Source: Chondrus crispus
Taxonomy: Eukaryota > Rhodophyta > Florideophyceae > Gigartinales > Gigartinaceae
Length of the DNA stretch: 64,000 nt
Direction: 5' to 3'
Assembly (NCBI RefSeq): GCF_000350225.1
Contig: NW_005179310.1
Location: 1 to 64,000, forward strand
Part shown: one piece after another, positions 21,291 through 31,690 of the stretch
Numbering within the stretch: position 1 is the stretch's first letter
Layout: every line of letters starts with the position of its first letter
Notes under the pieces: generated by a model
Told to the model about the DNA's origin: nothing
Seen by the model: only the letters and a program-made list of their open reading frames with translations
Database searches by the model: none
Position numbers and translations under genes: made by a program

Positions 21291-22524
21291 AAGGACAGTA
21301 TCAACTTGTGTGTTTGGCAGCCAATTGTTCGTGGCGCAAACCTCAATATGAGCATGCCATGCCGACAGCTCGATTTGCACACGGTTTTTGCACAGCGAGC
21401 AGAACCATTTTACTACTATGCGGCATGCTAGAAATAGGATTCCGCACTCATAATGAGCATAGGTTCGAAATCTTTCGAACTGCTTTCCCCAAACGCATCG
21501 CAGCGCATAGTCCATATATTCAAAGTCGTAGGAAAGGGGATATATGATTTTGCATTCCACATAAACTTCAGGCTATTTTTTCGTTTAAGATATCATGGCT
21601 TACTTCCACTTAATAGAAACGACAGCATGGAGGCCTTTACATGCAAGGGCGGCGGCGTTTCGTTTCACTGGGGGAGCGAAATTCGGAGAGGGCCTGTCAT
21701 CCTTCGTTTGGTGCTTGACAGCGGGATAACCCCACAGCATCGACAGACTCATACTGCGCCCTGTAGCAACTTGCGGGCTTTACAACTGAGACTGGACGTC
21801 TAGCGAAAAAGGGGTTATGGAAGTAGGGCCACTTTGAGTTAGCTCCGCGCCTCTGAGGCTTTCTTTTTCTGCCGAGGGCTCCCTTTCTTGACGCGTAGCG
21901 AAGGCCCCAGCGGGCTCACTCGCTGTGGCTATAGCCCCGACAAGGTCAGATATCTCACCTCGCGATCGACGGCGTGAGGGGTCGACTCTGTCCCCTGGGC
22001 CTCGACGGACGCAGATCGCGCAATTTTTCCTGCCTGCACATGTCGGTCAGACACACCTCGGAGGCTAAAAAATCAGTTGAAACGTCAGATCTCCGATTTG
22101 TCTGTCTAGAAAACGAAACACAGAGCGACACATACGACACCCGTTCTTGACAACAACAAGCAGTCAAGTGTGAAAGAAACCAAAGCGCAAGAAAACAAAA
22201 GAGTGACGATTTCGAAAAAACCAACGCCCAAGAAAACAAAAGAGTGACGTCGGTGACAATGATGGTGGGCGCTCGATATAAAAAACTTCGGGTCCCTTTT
22301 TATATAGAACCTAAAAATCGAACTGTTCGCAGCAATACGAGAGGATTGTTCCGGTTTCGCACGCTTTTATCCGTAACTAAACGTTAACTGTCAACCAAAG
22401 CGAGGAACAGTAAACCTATACTCGATATCATATCGTCGAATAAACAATCACATGTCACTCAGTATATAATGACTGTATGACATGTCTCGTAAGCCATTAA
22501 AGACCATACAGTAAAGGTTAACCT
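21291..22524. other. No supported gene
   Basis: Short frames only. Around 22195-22245 two near-identical 'ccaaagcgcaagaaaacaaaagagtgacg' segments occur in tandem. Otherwise I see nothing I can name. Confidence 0.4.
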
Positions 22525-22675
22525 GGTTGCGGGTAAATGTTTACCCGGGAATGTCACAGAGTAAACATTTACTAGCAAACATCAACTCGACAACGAGTAA
22601 ATGTTAATCTGCTTGCGAGCAAATGTTTACCCGGAAATGTCACCGAGTAAACATTTACTGTAAGCAGCGTTGTAA
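22525..22675. repeat. Two tandem copies of a GTAAATGTTTAC palindrome block
   Basis: Blocks of about 46 bases starting at 22529 and 22615 each hold a TAAATGTTTACCCGG palindrome, a GAATGTCAC/AAATGTCAC spacer and GAGTAAACATTTACT. Units repeat with a period near 86 bases. TGTTTAC matches a forkhead core, but that may be chance in a palindrome. Confidence 0.65.
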
Positions 22676-22803
22676 CTGTAATCTGTCCTTTGTTTTAATT
22701 TAACGTCTCTTTACTTACAGCGTCGGTGTATGCCGTTTGTTTAACTTAATGTGTACCTTATCATATACCTTACATCTTTATTTACAACAGAGCTAAGACC
22801 CGA

Positions 22804-22900
22804 GCGGGTGGCCGTCGGATAGTTTATTGCGTGGGGACTACGGTATGCCCTATTGGCTATGTCTTATTACTGTGGTGTGCTGTACTGTCGTCTGGATGTA
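22804..22900 (+). repeat. Dispersed repeat shared with 2211-2306
   Basis: Near-identical partner of the block at 2211-2306 in the same orientation. Confidence 0.75.
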
Positions 22901-23264
22901 ACCACAGAGTTGTCACAGAAGGCCTCACCAGCCGGAAATGAGATGAGGTTTTGTAACGGGAGTGAGCCATTGAGACGTTCCGTACACATGGCACACGTGT
23001 ATGTATCACTTGGGAGCTTGTACACAAGCGGCTTCATGCATCTATGAAAACATAGGACAATCGGATTTTGCGTCACTACTGTGGATTACCGCACTGAAAA
23101 GAGAGTTTCGCAAATCGTGCCGACGTCCGGCACGAGATTTACTGTGCTGCTCAATCGGTCGACGGCGACCGTTCGTGAGCAGTTCAAATCGTTTTCGCAA
23201 AACACTTCTACCGCATCCGACGCTACCCGTCTGTACAGTAGGCTATACTACGTTAAGGGCATTA
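22901..23264. other. Short unassigned frames
   Basis: A 76-codon plus-strand frame at 23081-23311 (RFTVLLNRSTATVREQFKSF) is protein-like but unrecognised, and it runs into the start of the inverted duplication. No other signal. Confidence 0.3.
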
Positions 23265-23403
23265 CAGTATCTTGTTCTTCCCGCCCGAAAGACTTTGATG
23301 ACTATTGTTGAAAGATCACGCAGATTCTTCAGCGTAACGCTCAAGTAGAAATTTCACTGCGCTGGCGTGGGTGGTACTTGTAAAGTTCAAAATGAATTTC
23401 GTT

Positions 23404-24769
23404 TCATTTGTAGGACTCCATGTCCCTATCACCCCTACCTTTCTTGTAAAACATGGATTCAATCTCCCGGAAGATGGTATCTGTTTTCCGCAGAAGTCTC
23501 GTCATCTCCAGTTCAAATTGATCGTGTTCAATACTGTTTCCGAGGACTTCTCGAATGGTTGCTGATAAATCAACGACAAGTTCATCCATTACTATGTGCA
23601 AAACTGGCCGCATGTAAGGCGATCCAAGCTGATGTTTTCCTTTAGACCTCGTTGCCCTGCAGCCGTACACTCGTCCAGCAGCACTGGTCCCTTCAACAAT
23701 GGCATTGTGAGCATTGCCCAAAGATTGTTCTAAACAGGTCTTCGCCGATTTATCCGACATGTGTTCTCGGATATTCGAAGAACCAAGGCTTAGAAGACTG
23801 GTTTCAGTTTGCTTTTCGTAGACAATATTTGTTAAGACCAGTCGAAGAAACCGATTAGACATATCACCTGCAGTATGGAAAGACTCATGGCAGTGATACG
23901 CACAACGCAAGACATATTCAGAAACAGCGATCATGTGTACTGTCATTTCCTGTAAACGGCCGTGGGTTACCTTCTCAAACCAGTGGCTGCAGGAGTTTAA
24001 ATGACGCCCGTAATGATCGAAAAGAGAAAATGTTACAGCCTGCGGGCGCTTTGAACGCCTCATCACCAATACGCTTGTCCTTCCCAAACATTAATTTTAC
24101 GTCGGTACACATCAGATTTGATGAGGAATACCGTCCTATGGCCTCAAAAATGTTTCGCGCTTTTCCTTGAGCGAGAAGCTTGATCGCAAAGACACAGACG
24201 TTTTCCCAAAAACGCGCATTCCCGTGCCACAGTCTCGGTTCTTCCTTATCTTCATGTGCACGAAGGACTTCTCTCTCACATGCCGCATGAATTCTTCTCT
24301 GATATTCTTTCCATGATTGGATGAATCGATACGCTGGTCATGCATGAAAGAGCACTTGGCCACGGGATGCTGTTCCATCCTAGCTCTCACCCACTCGACT
24401 ATATCAGGGAGGAACCAGGGAAGATGAGAGGTGCAACTTCCATCTGATTTGCTTCAGTTTGTTGTCGCATGCTTGTCGTCCTATCCGGAAAAGCGTTGGG
24501 CTCACGACGGGAATTGCTGGTACCATTTTGACGAAGTTTCTCCGCCAAGTGAGTGACCGAAGCGCTGGGTAATTTTTTAGCTCGGTCTTCCGATGCTTCT
24601 CGCTCCGTGGCCGCTTTATTTTCGTTATTTCCCGCCTGACAGGAAGCATAGGCAGGACGGAGTGGAGACAGTGAAGAGGGTTTAAAGAATTCGGGAACCG
24701 AGACCCAGGACGGAAGCCACTACTAAGGGTGGCCCTCGGTCGCATGTGTAAGGGGTGCAACAAGCCCAT
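23404..24769 (-). pseudogene. Unknown gene X, left copy
   Basis: Minus-strand frames (24769-24404, 24390-24136, 24087-23404) correspond in order to 46492-47861 in the right arm. The last frame is the best preserved: HLNSCSHWFEKVTHGRLQEM, YVLRCAYHCHESFHTAGD, MSNRFLRLVLTNIV and a helical C-terminal part ending DRDMESYK. By comparison with the right copy the upstream coding frame is KEYQRRIHAACEREVL, then ENVCVFAVRLLAQGKARTIF. I do not recognise the family. It is divergently oriented from the kinase, 360 bases apart. The left copy keeps CGA where the right has TGA (47421), so it is less decayed at that site. Confidence 0.55.
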
Positions 24770-25095
24770 CCACTCTCGTCATTGTGGGCCCATCAAGTGT
24801 ATACTGGGACCAAATTTTGGGCAAACCAAAAAAATGAAAATGAAATTAAAGTGGGCAGACTTTCACTTATTTTTAATGCACCACATGTCGCTCGAAAACC
24901 CAGATTGAGCAGTCGTACGCACAGAGCTAATTAGGTGATCTGGATTTCAGAGCTGTGTGTTACGATATCATCGACCAGCACTTCCACTAAACCAAGTGCT
25001 CACCTTCAATTAGTCAGACATGTCGAGTACGGATTGCGGGAACTGAAGCTCCATCCCTATCGAGCCCTTCTGCCTGTACGGACACTCAAAGAGTC

Positions 25096-25882
25096 ATGAT
25101 AGAAATTTTGGAGGAAGGGGAAGCGTGGGTAGCGGATGGGGACAGTGCTGTTACTTTTTTTGGTTGTCGTTTACAGAGACGGAAGTGATCTGTTTAAGGG
25201 GCGTATAGACAAGCCAGTTTACTCCAATGGAACCCTCGATCTCTGTAGAGTGAGTGGCGTGACCATTCCGATTGATGATGTGTACCCGCACGTTGAGGAC
25301 TGGTTGACGGTGCTACGATGCGTTCCAGCCATATGCTACAGAAAGAAACGTTCGCTTCTGCGCTATGAACCTGGGATGGAAAACGACCTGGCTCGGCTTG
25401 TTTTATAGGAAGCTCGCATCGGCGAGGTTCTCAGTCGTAATCAGCATCTCAATGTGGCGCAGTATTTGGGATGTGAAATGGATGAGAGCAACCGGGTTGT
25501 TGTACTGTGTGGGCAGATATACCAGCATACGTTAACGGATAGAATGAGATCTCCGGTTGAAAGACGGGTTGCTTTGCAATGGCTTGAAGAAATGCGAACG
25601 GGAATTTTACACCTTCACTGTCTTGGATTGTGTCACAATGAACTTAACGTTAGCAACGTCATGATTACTAGAGACAATACGGCGGTCATCATAGATTTCG
25701 ACTCACGCCGTCCTCAGGGGGAGCGTTTGGGGGATAAATCTGGAACAGAGGGTTGGGCTGACAATTCTGCGAAGCTGTCTCAACCCAGCAATGATCTGTT
25801 CAGTTTCGAACTCGTGAAAGATTTCGTCCTAAAGAATCTCAAACCTGGACAGACCCAACGTGATCCAGAACAGCGTATTTGA
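25096..25882 (+). pseudogene. Degenerate protein kinase-like gene, left copy
   Basis: From ATG 25096 (EILEEGEAWVADGDSAV) the frame shifts at a T7 run near 25155, continues through KPVYSNGTLDLCRVSG and meets TAG at 25406. It then goes on in the same frame (EARIGEVLSRNQHLNVAQYL) to the stop at 25880-25882. The C-lobe signature is LHLHCLGLCHNELNVSNVMI and AVIIDFDSRRPQG, where kinases have HRDxxxxN and DFG. The catalytic Asp is Glu (HNE), DFG is DFD, and no glycine-rich loop is visible. It resembles atypical fungal/protist kinase-like proteins with IIDFDS. The loss of key residues together with the stop indicates a dead pseudokinase. The right copy has the same TAG. Confidence 0.7.
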
Positions 25883-26400
25883 TGTAACGCAGCACGCTGC
25901 CATGCCTGTGGCCGTTCGGAGATCCTGGAGGGGTAATGCGAAATGATGGTGGTCATGGTCGACAGGAACTGTAACGATGGTTTCAAGAAGCTGCTCTGCG
26001 CAAGGTCGCTATGCATTAAGCATGAATTTAAAGGGCAGATGCCTATGAATAGCTCTGTACGATTGTGACGAAAAGTCGTCTCACGAGACATGGTCACGTT
26101 TTTTGGAGATTTGGACATACCTCCCCTCTGCTGGATCCTATTGATATCAGCTCATGTGCCGTGTTGTACACAGTAACGATCACCATGTCCAAAATAGGGA
26201 GCTTCACGAGAGAGCAACAAGTTTGAAAGTTTCTGGCAAAAGCTCAGGTTTCGGCCTTCGAAATTTCCAAATTGGATGGGCCATACTTCATTATCGCTGT
26301 GCAACTGAGAGCGGCCGGCAGCTGAAACACCGTACAAGAGCCCTTCACTTTCCCACAAGCATTCACTTCTTCTTTGTTGGCAGACAATCAACGACCTTGA

Positions 26401-27299
26401 GTGATTGCTCATTCGCGGCACGATGTGCCTGGGTTCTCTGAGAGCCATTTGGCTCTACGGCGTTCCCCTTTTTGACACCATAGTATGGGTTTGCGGGATT
26501 GAAGTACGAATATTGGCATGTCGGTTGGCCACATTCGACTTAAACCGATACATGTAGTTCCGCGTCTTATTCTTCCTCCAAGCGGTAGTAAATTCACACG
26601 TATCGAAGAAACAGAATGGCTTGAAGTGGCGGAAGAGCCGCGGGTCGGAGCGGTAGCTGTTTCACCTGCGAATCAAACACCTTCTTCTCTTCTTTGGGCA
26701 CTTTCATGCATGACAAGTGCTGCTGGACGAGTCTTCGTCCAGCCCCGGCGCCTCCTTAGCTTTGCTCGCACCGGAGTAAGACTCTGTCCAACCTGACACA
26801 AAGAACCCGCCATCAGATAGTTTGCGCACTGCTGCCACCGTTCGTGAAGTAGACCTGGACATGACGGGGAGCGGCGACAACGACACCAGAATGCAATTCA
26901 GCGCTCTCAAAATCTCAGACGAGGCTAAATTGCAACAAAGGCTTGACGCTCGAATATTTCGCATCAGGCTTGTCTGTAAAGCTTGTTGCGTTGTGAATGG
27001 AGAGAGAGTTTTTGCGCAGGCTGTTTGATGGGCGTGGGACGATCGAGGGCTTTTGGTTGTGCGTGTGGTAGTACACTTTTCTCATGGTGTGCAGGTTTCC
27101 CAAGGGCTCCTTACGCCCTCACCAATGGAGCTCGATTCAATTGCACGTTTGAGCATAGCAAACGCCTGAGCAGAAGCGACATCAGGGAGATGTGGCGAAG
27201 GGTACAGAATAATTTGCTTCCAGATACATTGCGTACGTGCCGAAACCTATCCTTGTCCCCATCAGATAGGGACAGTCCCATTATGAAACAAGTGGGTTT
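26401..27299. other. Unassigned frames between the arm and the split host gene
   Basis: Overlapping plus-strand frames (26518-26796, 26822-27028) have mildly protein-like stretches (TRIEETEWLEVAEEP, LKISDEAKLQQRLDARIF), but no recognisable family and no consistent extension. They may be decayed exons. Confidence 0.3.
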
Positions 27300-27460
27300 G
27301 AGAATGATGAAGAGAAGACCTCGCTTTTTTACATTTGTTCGCAAACCTAACCCCCCTGTATTTTGAACATTTGCTCCTTTTCAAACCGGCAGCCGCCGAG
27401 AAAGCTGTACACTCCTGCCCCACACGAACATCTGCCCAGCCGCCGTTCGCGCTTTCCACC
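27262..27460 (-). pseudogene. 3' part of a host frame interrupted by element A
   Basis: Minus strand after the LTR reads ESANGGWADVRVGQECTAF, SAAAGLKRSKCSKYRG, then a basic tail to a stop at 27262. Removing element A and one CCACC joins it in frame to VEWLIVSKKV at 39727 (see the partner at 39727-40101). The family is not recognised. Confidence 0.6.
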
Positions 27461-28148
27461 TGTAGCATAAACACCCCCAGACGACTGGAGGTGTATGCGC
27501 AGTTTGACCTGCAGAACCCGGATCGGAGAAGGGGTGAAGCCGGCCAACCAGCCATGGAACCGGGCTCTGGCCCGGGTAGCGGTGGTAGAGCGGGAGCGAG
27601 CAGGGATGCGCGCACACACGAGCGGATCGACGCCTTGACGCCCCGGAGCAGCACTGGGTGACGTACCAGTGCTGACAGGCGGAGGCGGTTCTGTGCTGGC
27701 CCGCTTGCTGCGCGTCCACTCCGGCTCGGCTCCGACTAAACGCGCGCGAAGAGCGAAGGCCACGCTTAGAATAAGCTGGGTGGACTGACCATGGCGGTCG
27801 GTTGAGGACAAGCCCGTGCTTGTCCCTCCCCGCCGCCGTCGGTCCGCACCATATTTAATACACAAAACAATCTATCATAACACTACAGTACCGAGGTACT
27901 GTAGTGGACTACTGTTGTGCAGGTCGGCCTGCACTGTAATACTGTCAGCTATGTCGAGGCTGACAATACACGTATTACCCGTGGTGCGTGCGCGCTTCGT
28001 TCGCGCGTGTACACGTGTATGCGCGTGTCTCTTGTCCCCGTGGTGTACACGTGGACACGCGCGGTTTTACTGTAGAGCGTCGAGCTCTACAGTAGGGGAT
28101 CCTGTTGTTGATCTAATCTAACTAAAAAGGACGGGGGGTTATACTACA
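27461..28148 (-). repeat. 3' LTR of element A
   Basis: 688 bp, TGTAGCATAAACA on the plus strand at one end and TTATACTACA at the other. Contains inverted blocks CTGTCAGC..GCTGACA, several GTACACGTG motifs and CTACAGTACCGAGGTACTGTAG. The segment between the palindromes and the outer end probably holds the promoter of the element. Confidence 0.93.
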
Positions 28149-31100
28149 CGGCCCCCCCACCAGTGTGAACGTCCGCGTTCACATGTGCTTGTAGAGTGGC
28201 TCGTGTTTTCCTGTCCGTCTCGACCCCCATTTTTCCCATCGTCTCTCGCCTGCGTCCGTCTCTCACTTCCTCGCGTGTCGGGCGCATCGTTCCTTACCTT
28301 CTCTCCCCACTCGCATTACTTCCGCCGATTGTTCCTCCTCTCCGTCTCGACCCCAGCGTGGTCGCCTTCCCTGCCTGTGGTGCGCTCGTCCTCTTTCCTC
28401 CTCTACTCTGGTCCCCGCCGCGTCGCGCGGTGTCAACACGCGCCAAGGCGCATGGGTTCCTGCCCGCTCGGCCGCGCGTCGAGCGCGGCGACTGCCGCTG
28501 TAGGGGGTTCGTCGCCCTCTGGCAATACAGGCGCCGCGCCATGCGGAACGACCCCGGTCTTCGGACGGGCATGGGGAATGGGCGTGCGTTGGTCCTCGTC
28601 GCCGATATCGGTGGCGCGCCGGCGCGGCTACCTTCTGTCTTTTTTTTTGTTCCCTCAGGCGGCTTACCGGCGCATGGATCTGCGTTGATGCGCGGTGCGG
28701 GTGATGCCCTTACCTTTTGTACTCCTCGCCGTCGGCGGCGAGGCAGGGCATGCGACCGTCGTCCTTCTTGGGGGCCCCTCGCCGTCGACGGCGAGGGAAC
28801 AGCGAGGGGCTGCTCCTATACTTGGTACGTCTCGCCGTCGGCGGCGAGGTCCTGATACCTGACCGTCGAGGGCGATCAGTCGGGGAGGTCGCTCCCCTCT
28901 TCTCATTTACCGGCATCGACGTGAGGTGGGGTGGGGGATGACGAGCAGGCGTGTACGAGCATGCGCCCGCCTTCGTCGGTTTCGTCCCGTCGACGATCGC
29001 GAACCTTTCGGAAGGACGCTCGCGCTGCGTTCCTAGTTCACACTGATCTCTCGAGTTGTCGGCGGGTTACTGGGGAGAGTGTTCTTACCCCCGACCTCCC
29101 TCCGTTTTGAGAAGTCGTTCCCGTCTCGTCCGGCCCGCCTTGCTGTCGAGCGTAGGGGGTAGTCAGAGCGCGGCCGCGGGGGTTCGTCGTACGGCATCGG
29201 CCGTGGGAGCGGCGCCCCGGCGGGCCCGACTAGCTTATATATCGTCCCTGGGTTCCTCGCCGTCCGCGGCGAGGACACCGCGCCCGACATATGACTTTTC
29301 GTTCGTGTCCCTTGGCGTACGTGGCGGGGGAACGAACCCGCAGGAAATGCTCTCATACTTGGTCTTCCTCGCCGTCTGTCGGCGAGGGACTGGTGCGCTG
29401 CCGCCGGGGCGCACCGCACGGCATCGGCCGTGTGCGTAGTGCGGTAGGCGCTCTCGCCTTGCTAGGGTGCCCTTCTCCCTGGCGCCCCTCGCCGTCGGCG
29501 GCGAGGGCACAACGCGCGGAAGTGGCCCTTCTTCGGCGTCCCCGGCGTCCGGAGCGAGGGCGCAGCGCGAAGGATGCTATTCTCGTTGGAGGCCCCCGCC
29601 GTCCGTGGCGACGGCAGGAGCTAGCGACGTTCGTGTTCCCGTCGGCTGCCCTCGATGTCGGCGGCGAGGGCGCCACGCGTAGGTCGTCCATTAGCGTGAA
29701 GATAGCCAGCGGCGAGGCCTGCGGCTCATACGGCGGGGCGGAGTCAGCGCGTACGGTGGAGCGCGCGGGATCGTAGGCGTCGAACAGGCCGGCAGGGTGC
29801 GAGGCGGGCGCGGCAGGGCAGCGTCGGAGCGTGCGGAAGGAGGGAGGGCAGACGCGGGGCCACGGTGAAGGCAGGCAGAGGACACGGGGGAGTTCAGCGC
29901 GTCGTGTATGCAGCGCGCGCGTGCGCGTTTTTGTCCAGTAACTACTGTAGAGCGCAAGCTCTACAGCGCGACTTGCGCGCGCGCGTGCTGTCCAGCACTG
30001 CATTTGCGCAAAAGCGCCTTGACTTTGATTAAATCATAAAAAAAGTCCAAAAATTAATTTTACCGCGAAAATGAATTTTTGCCAAAAAATCACAGCGCAG
30101 TCCGTGACGTGTGGTTATTGCCAAGTGTCGGGCGCGACGCACGTATCGCTGCTCTGTCACCGATTGCGTGTGGCTCGGGTGGCGCGTCCTGCACGTGCCA
30201 CCCGCACGTGACGGTGTAATTTCTCACCTGTTCTTAATTTCATCTGCTTTTCAACCCTCCGTCGTCGGTGGCTGCGGTTTGTCAGAACGGTCGGTACTGC
30301 ACGTACAGAGCCGGCGCACCGCGGGCCGACGTTTGGTTGGAGGGTCGGCCTGCAAAGGCGTTGAGCATGACACCTTTTTCCCCCGTCCCTTACCTTTTCC
30401 TCCCGTCATCGGACGGGATCCGGCTGGTCTCGATTCCATGTAAGTGTCGACGAACCTCCCTGCTCCTCCCGCATAGCGTTATGGTCGGGCGAATGGGGCG
30501 TAGGGTATCGTCGCGGCTAGCGGTGCTTTCGGAACTGCACTCGCGGCGCAGTCCATATTCCACTCAAATCCTTCGCGCTGTTGGCAGGGCACGGGGGAGT
30601 TGTCCCCATCTTGTCCGTACACGCACTGACGTCGATCGTGCGTCACTAGACAACGCTCGCACTGTTAGGGCTGGATCGATCCCCCTCGTTTCTGCGTCGT
30701 GGCCGGTCTTCTTATGCCGTCGTTGCCGTCCCGGTATTTCAGAATGCCTCACGCCCGCGCGCTTCGACCGCGGTACCACTCCCTCTCTCTGCGCTGCGTT
30801 TTGTGCGCTGCGTTTTGTGCGCGCTCGGAGACGGCGGAAGGTGTTCGTCGCGAGAAGCAAATGCCGTACAAGGCGGTACGGAGGTGGCGGGCGTAGATGC
30901 TTCGAGATGGTTCACAGTTCGTCCGTGTCAGGTCGTCTCGTGCCGTCCTCCTTCGCGCACCGATGGGCTCTCGGATCTAACGTGTCTTTCCGCGTGTCTC
31001 GAGCCCCAAAGCGGCATCATCGCTCACTGTACTTCATCCCGAATACCGCCCCGCGCACACCTGCACACCGTTTGTCCTCTTTTCCTAGGATGTAAGGACG

Positions 31101-31690
31101 CGGTTGCGAAAGAGGGTTTTGCCGGCGTAATAATCGCGTGTCAGGGGTCGTCTTTCGTATACGATTCCCGCTGGGGAAACTACGCATCAGCATCTCTTGC
31201 TTCTGCTGTCTTCCGCCATGGCTCTCTTACCTTGTAGAGGGGGCGGGTGCGGTCGATCCACTTCCCGTAACGGCTTACGGTCTCATTAGTGCGGCGATCC
31301 GCATACCCCCTCCCGCCATGGAGAGTTGGCCTCCTGGAGGATGGACTACGGGGTTCTCGTCGGAGCCTCTCTTACCTAACCGACGGGCTATGTTTTCGTG
31401 AGACAGTCCGTACTGTCTGTTCTTCTGCGTCTTGCCGGAGCCGCCGGATGCCATTCATGGCCATGACTATGGATGCGTGGCGGCGTCGTCGCGGCTTCTC
31501 GCATTGGCTTAGTTCGTCAATACGTCTTGACTTCGGGCGCCGTCCCATTGTGTGGGCCTCCGATGGGGTAGCTGTACTTTCGCGTCTCTTCTTTCCGGTG
31601 TGCTCGTTCCGCCAGACGTTTTAATCCGCGAAGGAGCGGTTGAGGGCCCCCTCCCGAAGCGTGAACGTCCGCGTTCACGTTTGACTTGAG
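28149..31690 (-). other. Non-pol 'cargo' segment of element A with hairpin repeats
   Basis: About 3.5 kb of GC-rich sequence between the end of pol and the 3' LTR. Both borders carry GTGAACGCGGACGTTCAC (a 7-bp-stem hairpin) followed by a purine-rich tract: 31660-31645 beside pol and 28180-28150 beside the LTR. The latter, GTGGGGGGGCCG directly before TGTAG, is the likely polypurine tract. Inside, the palindrome CTCGCCGTCGGCGGCGAG or a close variant recurs about eight times between 28725 and 29665. At 30010-30100 a sharply AT-rich patch breaks the GC-rich run. Overlapping open frames on both strands reflect GC content and have no recognisable domains; the longest on the antisense (plus) strand is 275 codons (30268-31095). 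Confidence 0.7.

Larger units (their letters stand above)
23265..26400 (+). repeat. Left arm of a large inverted duplication
   Basis: About 3.1 kb here is the reverse complement of 43028-47985, apart from a 1.83-kb insertion in the right arm. Similarity starts near CTTCCCGCCCGAAAGAC at 23275 and stops near 26400, after the shared 'ttggcagacaatcaacgac'-type sequence. The arms share lesions (kinase TAG, TGA in the neighbouring gene), so the genes were already dead when duplicated. The 16.6 kb between the arms contains element A. Confidence 0.85.

Noticed and set aside
25096..25882. TAG at 25406 as the end of an intron
   Set aside because: TTTTATAG resembles a 3' splice site, but the reading frame and kinase-like sequence continue directly on both sides, so a nonsense codon is simpler.
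30268..31095. 275-codon frame in the A slot as a real gene
   Set aside because: Low-complexity Arg/Ser/Pro composition typical of GC-rich noncoding DNA; no counterpart recognised in element B.
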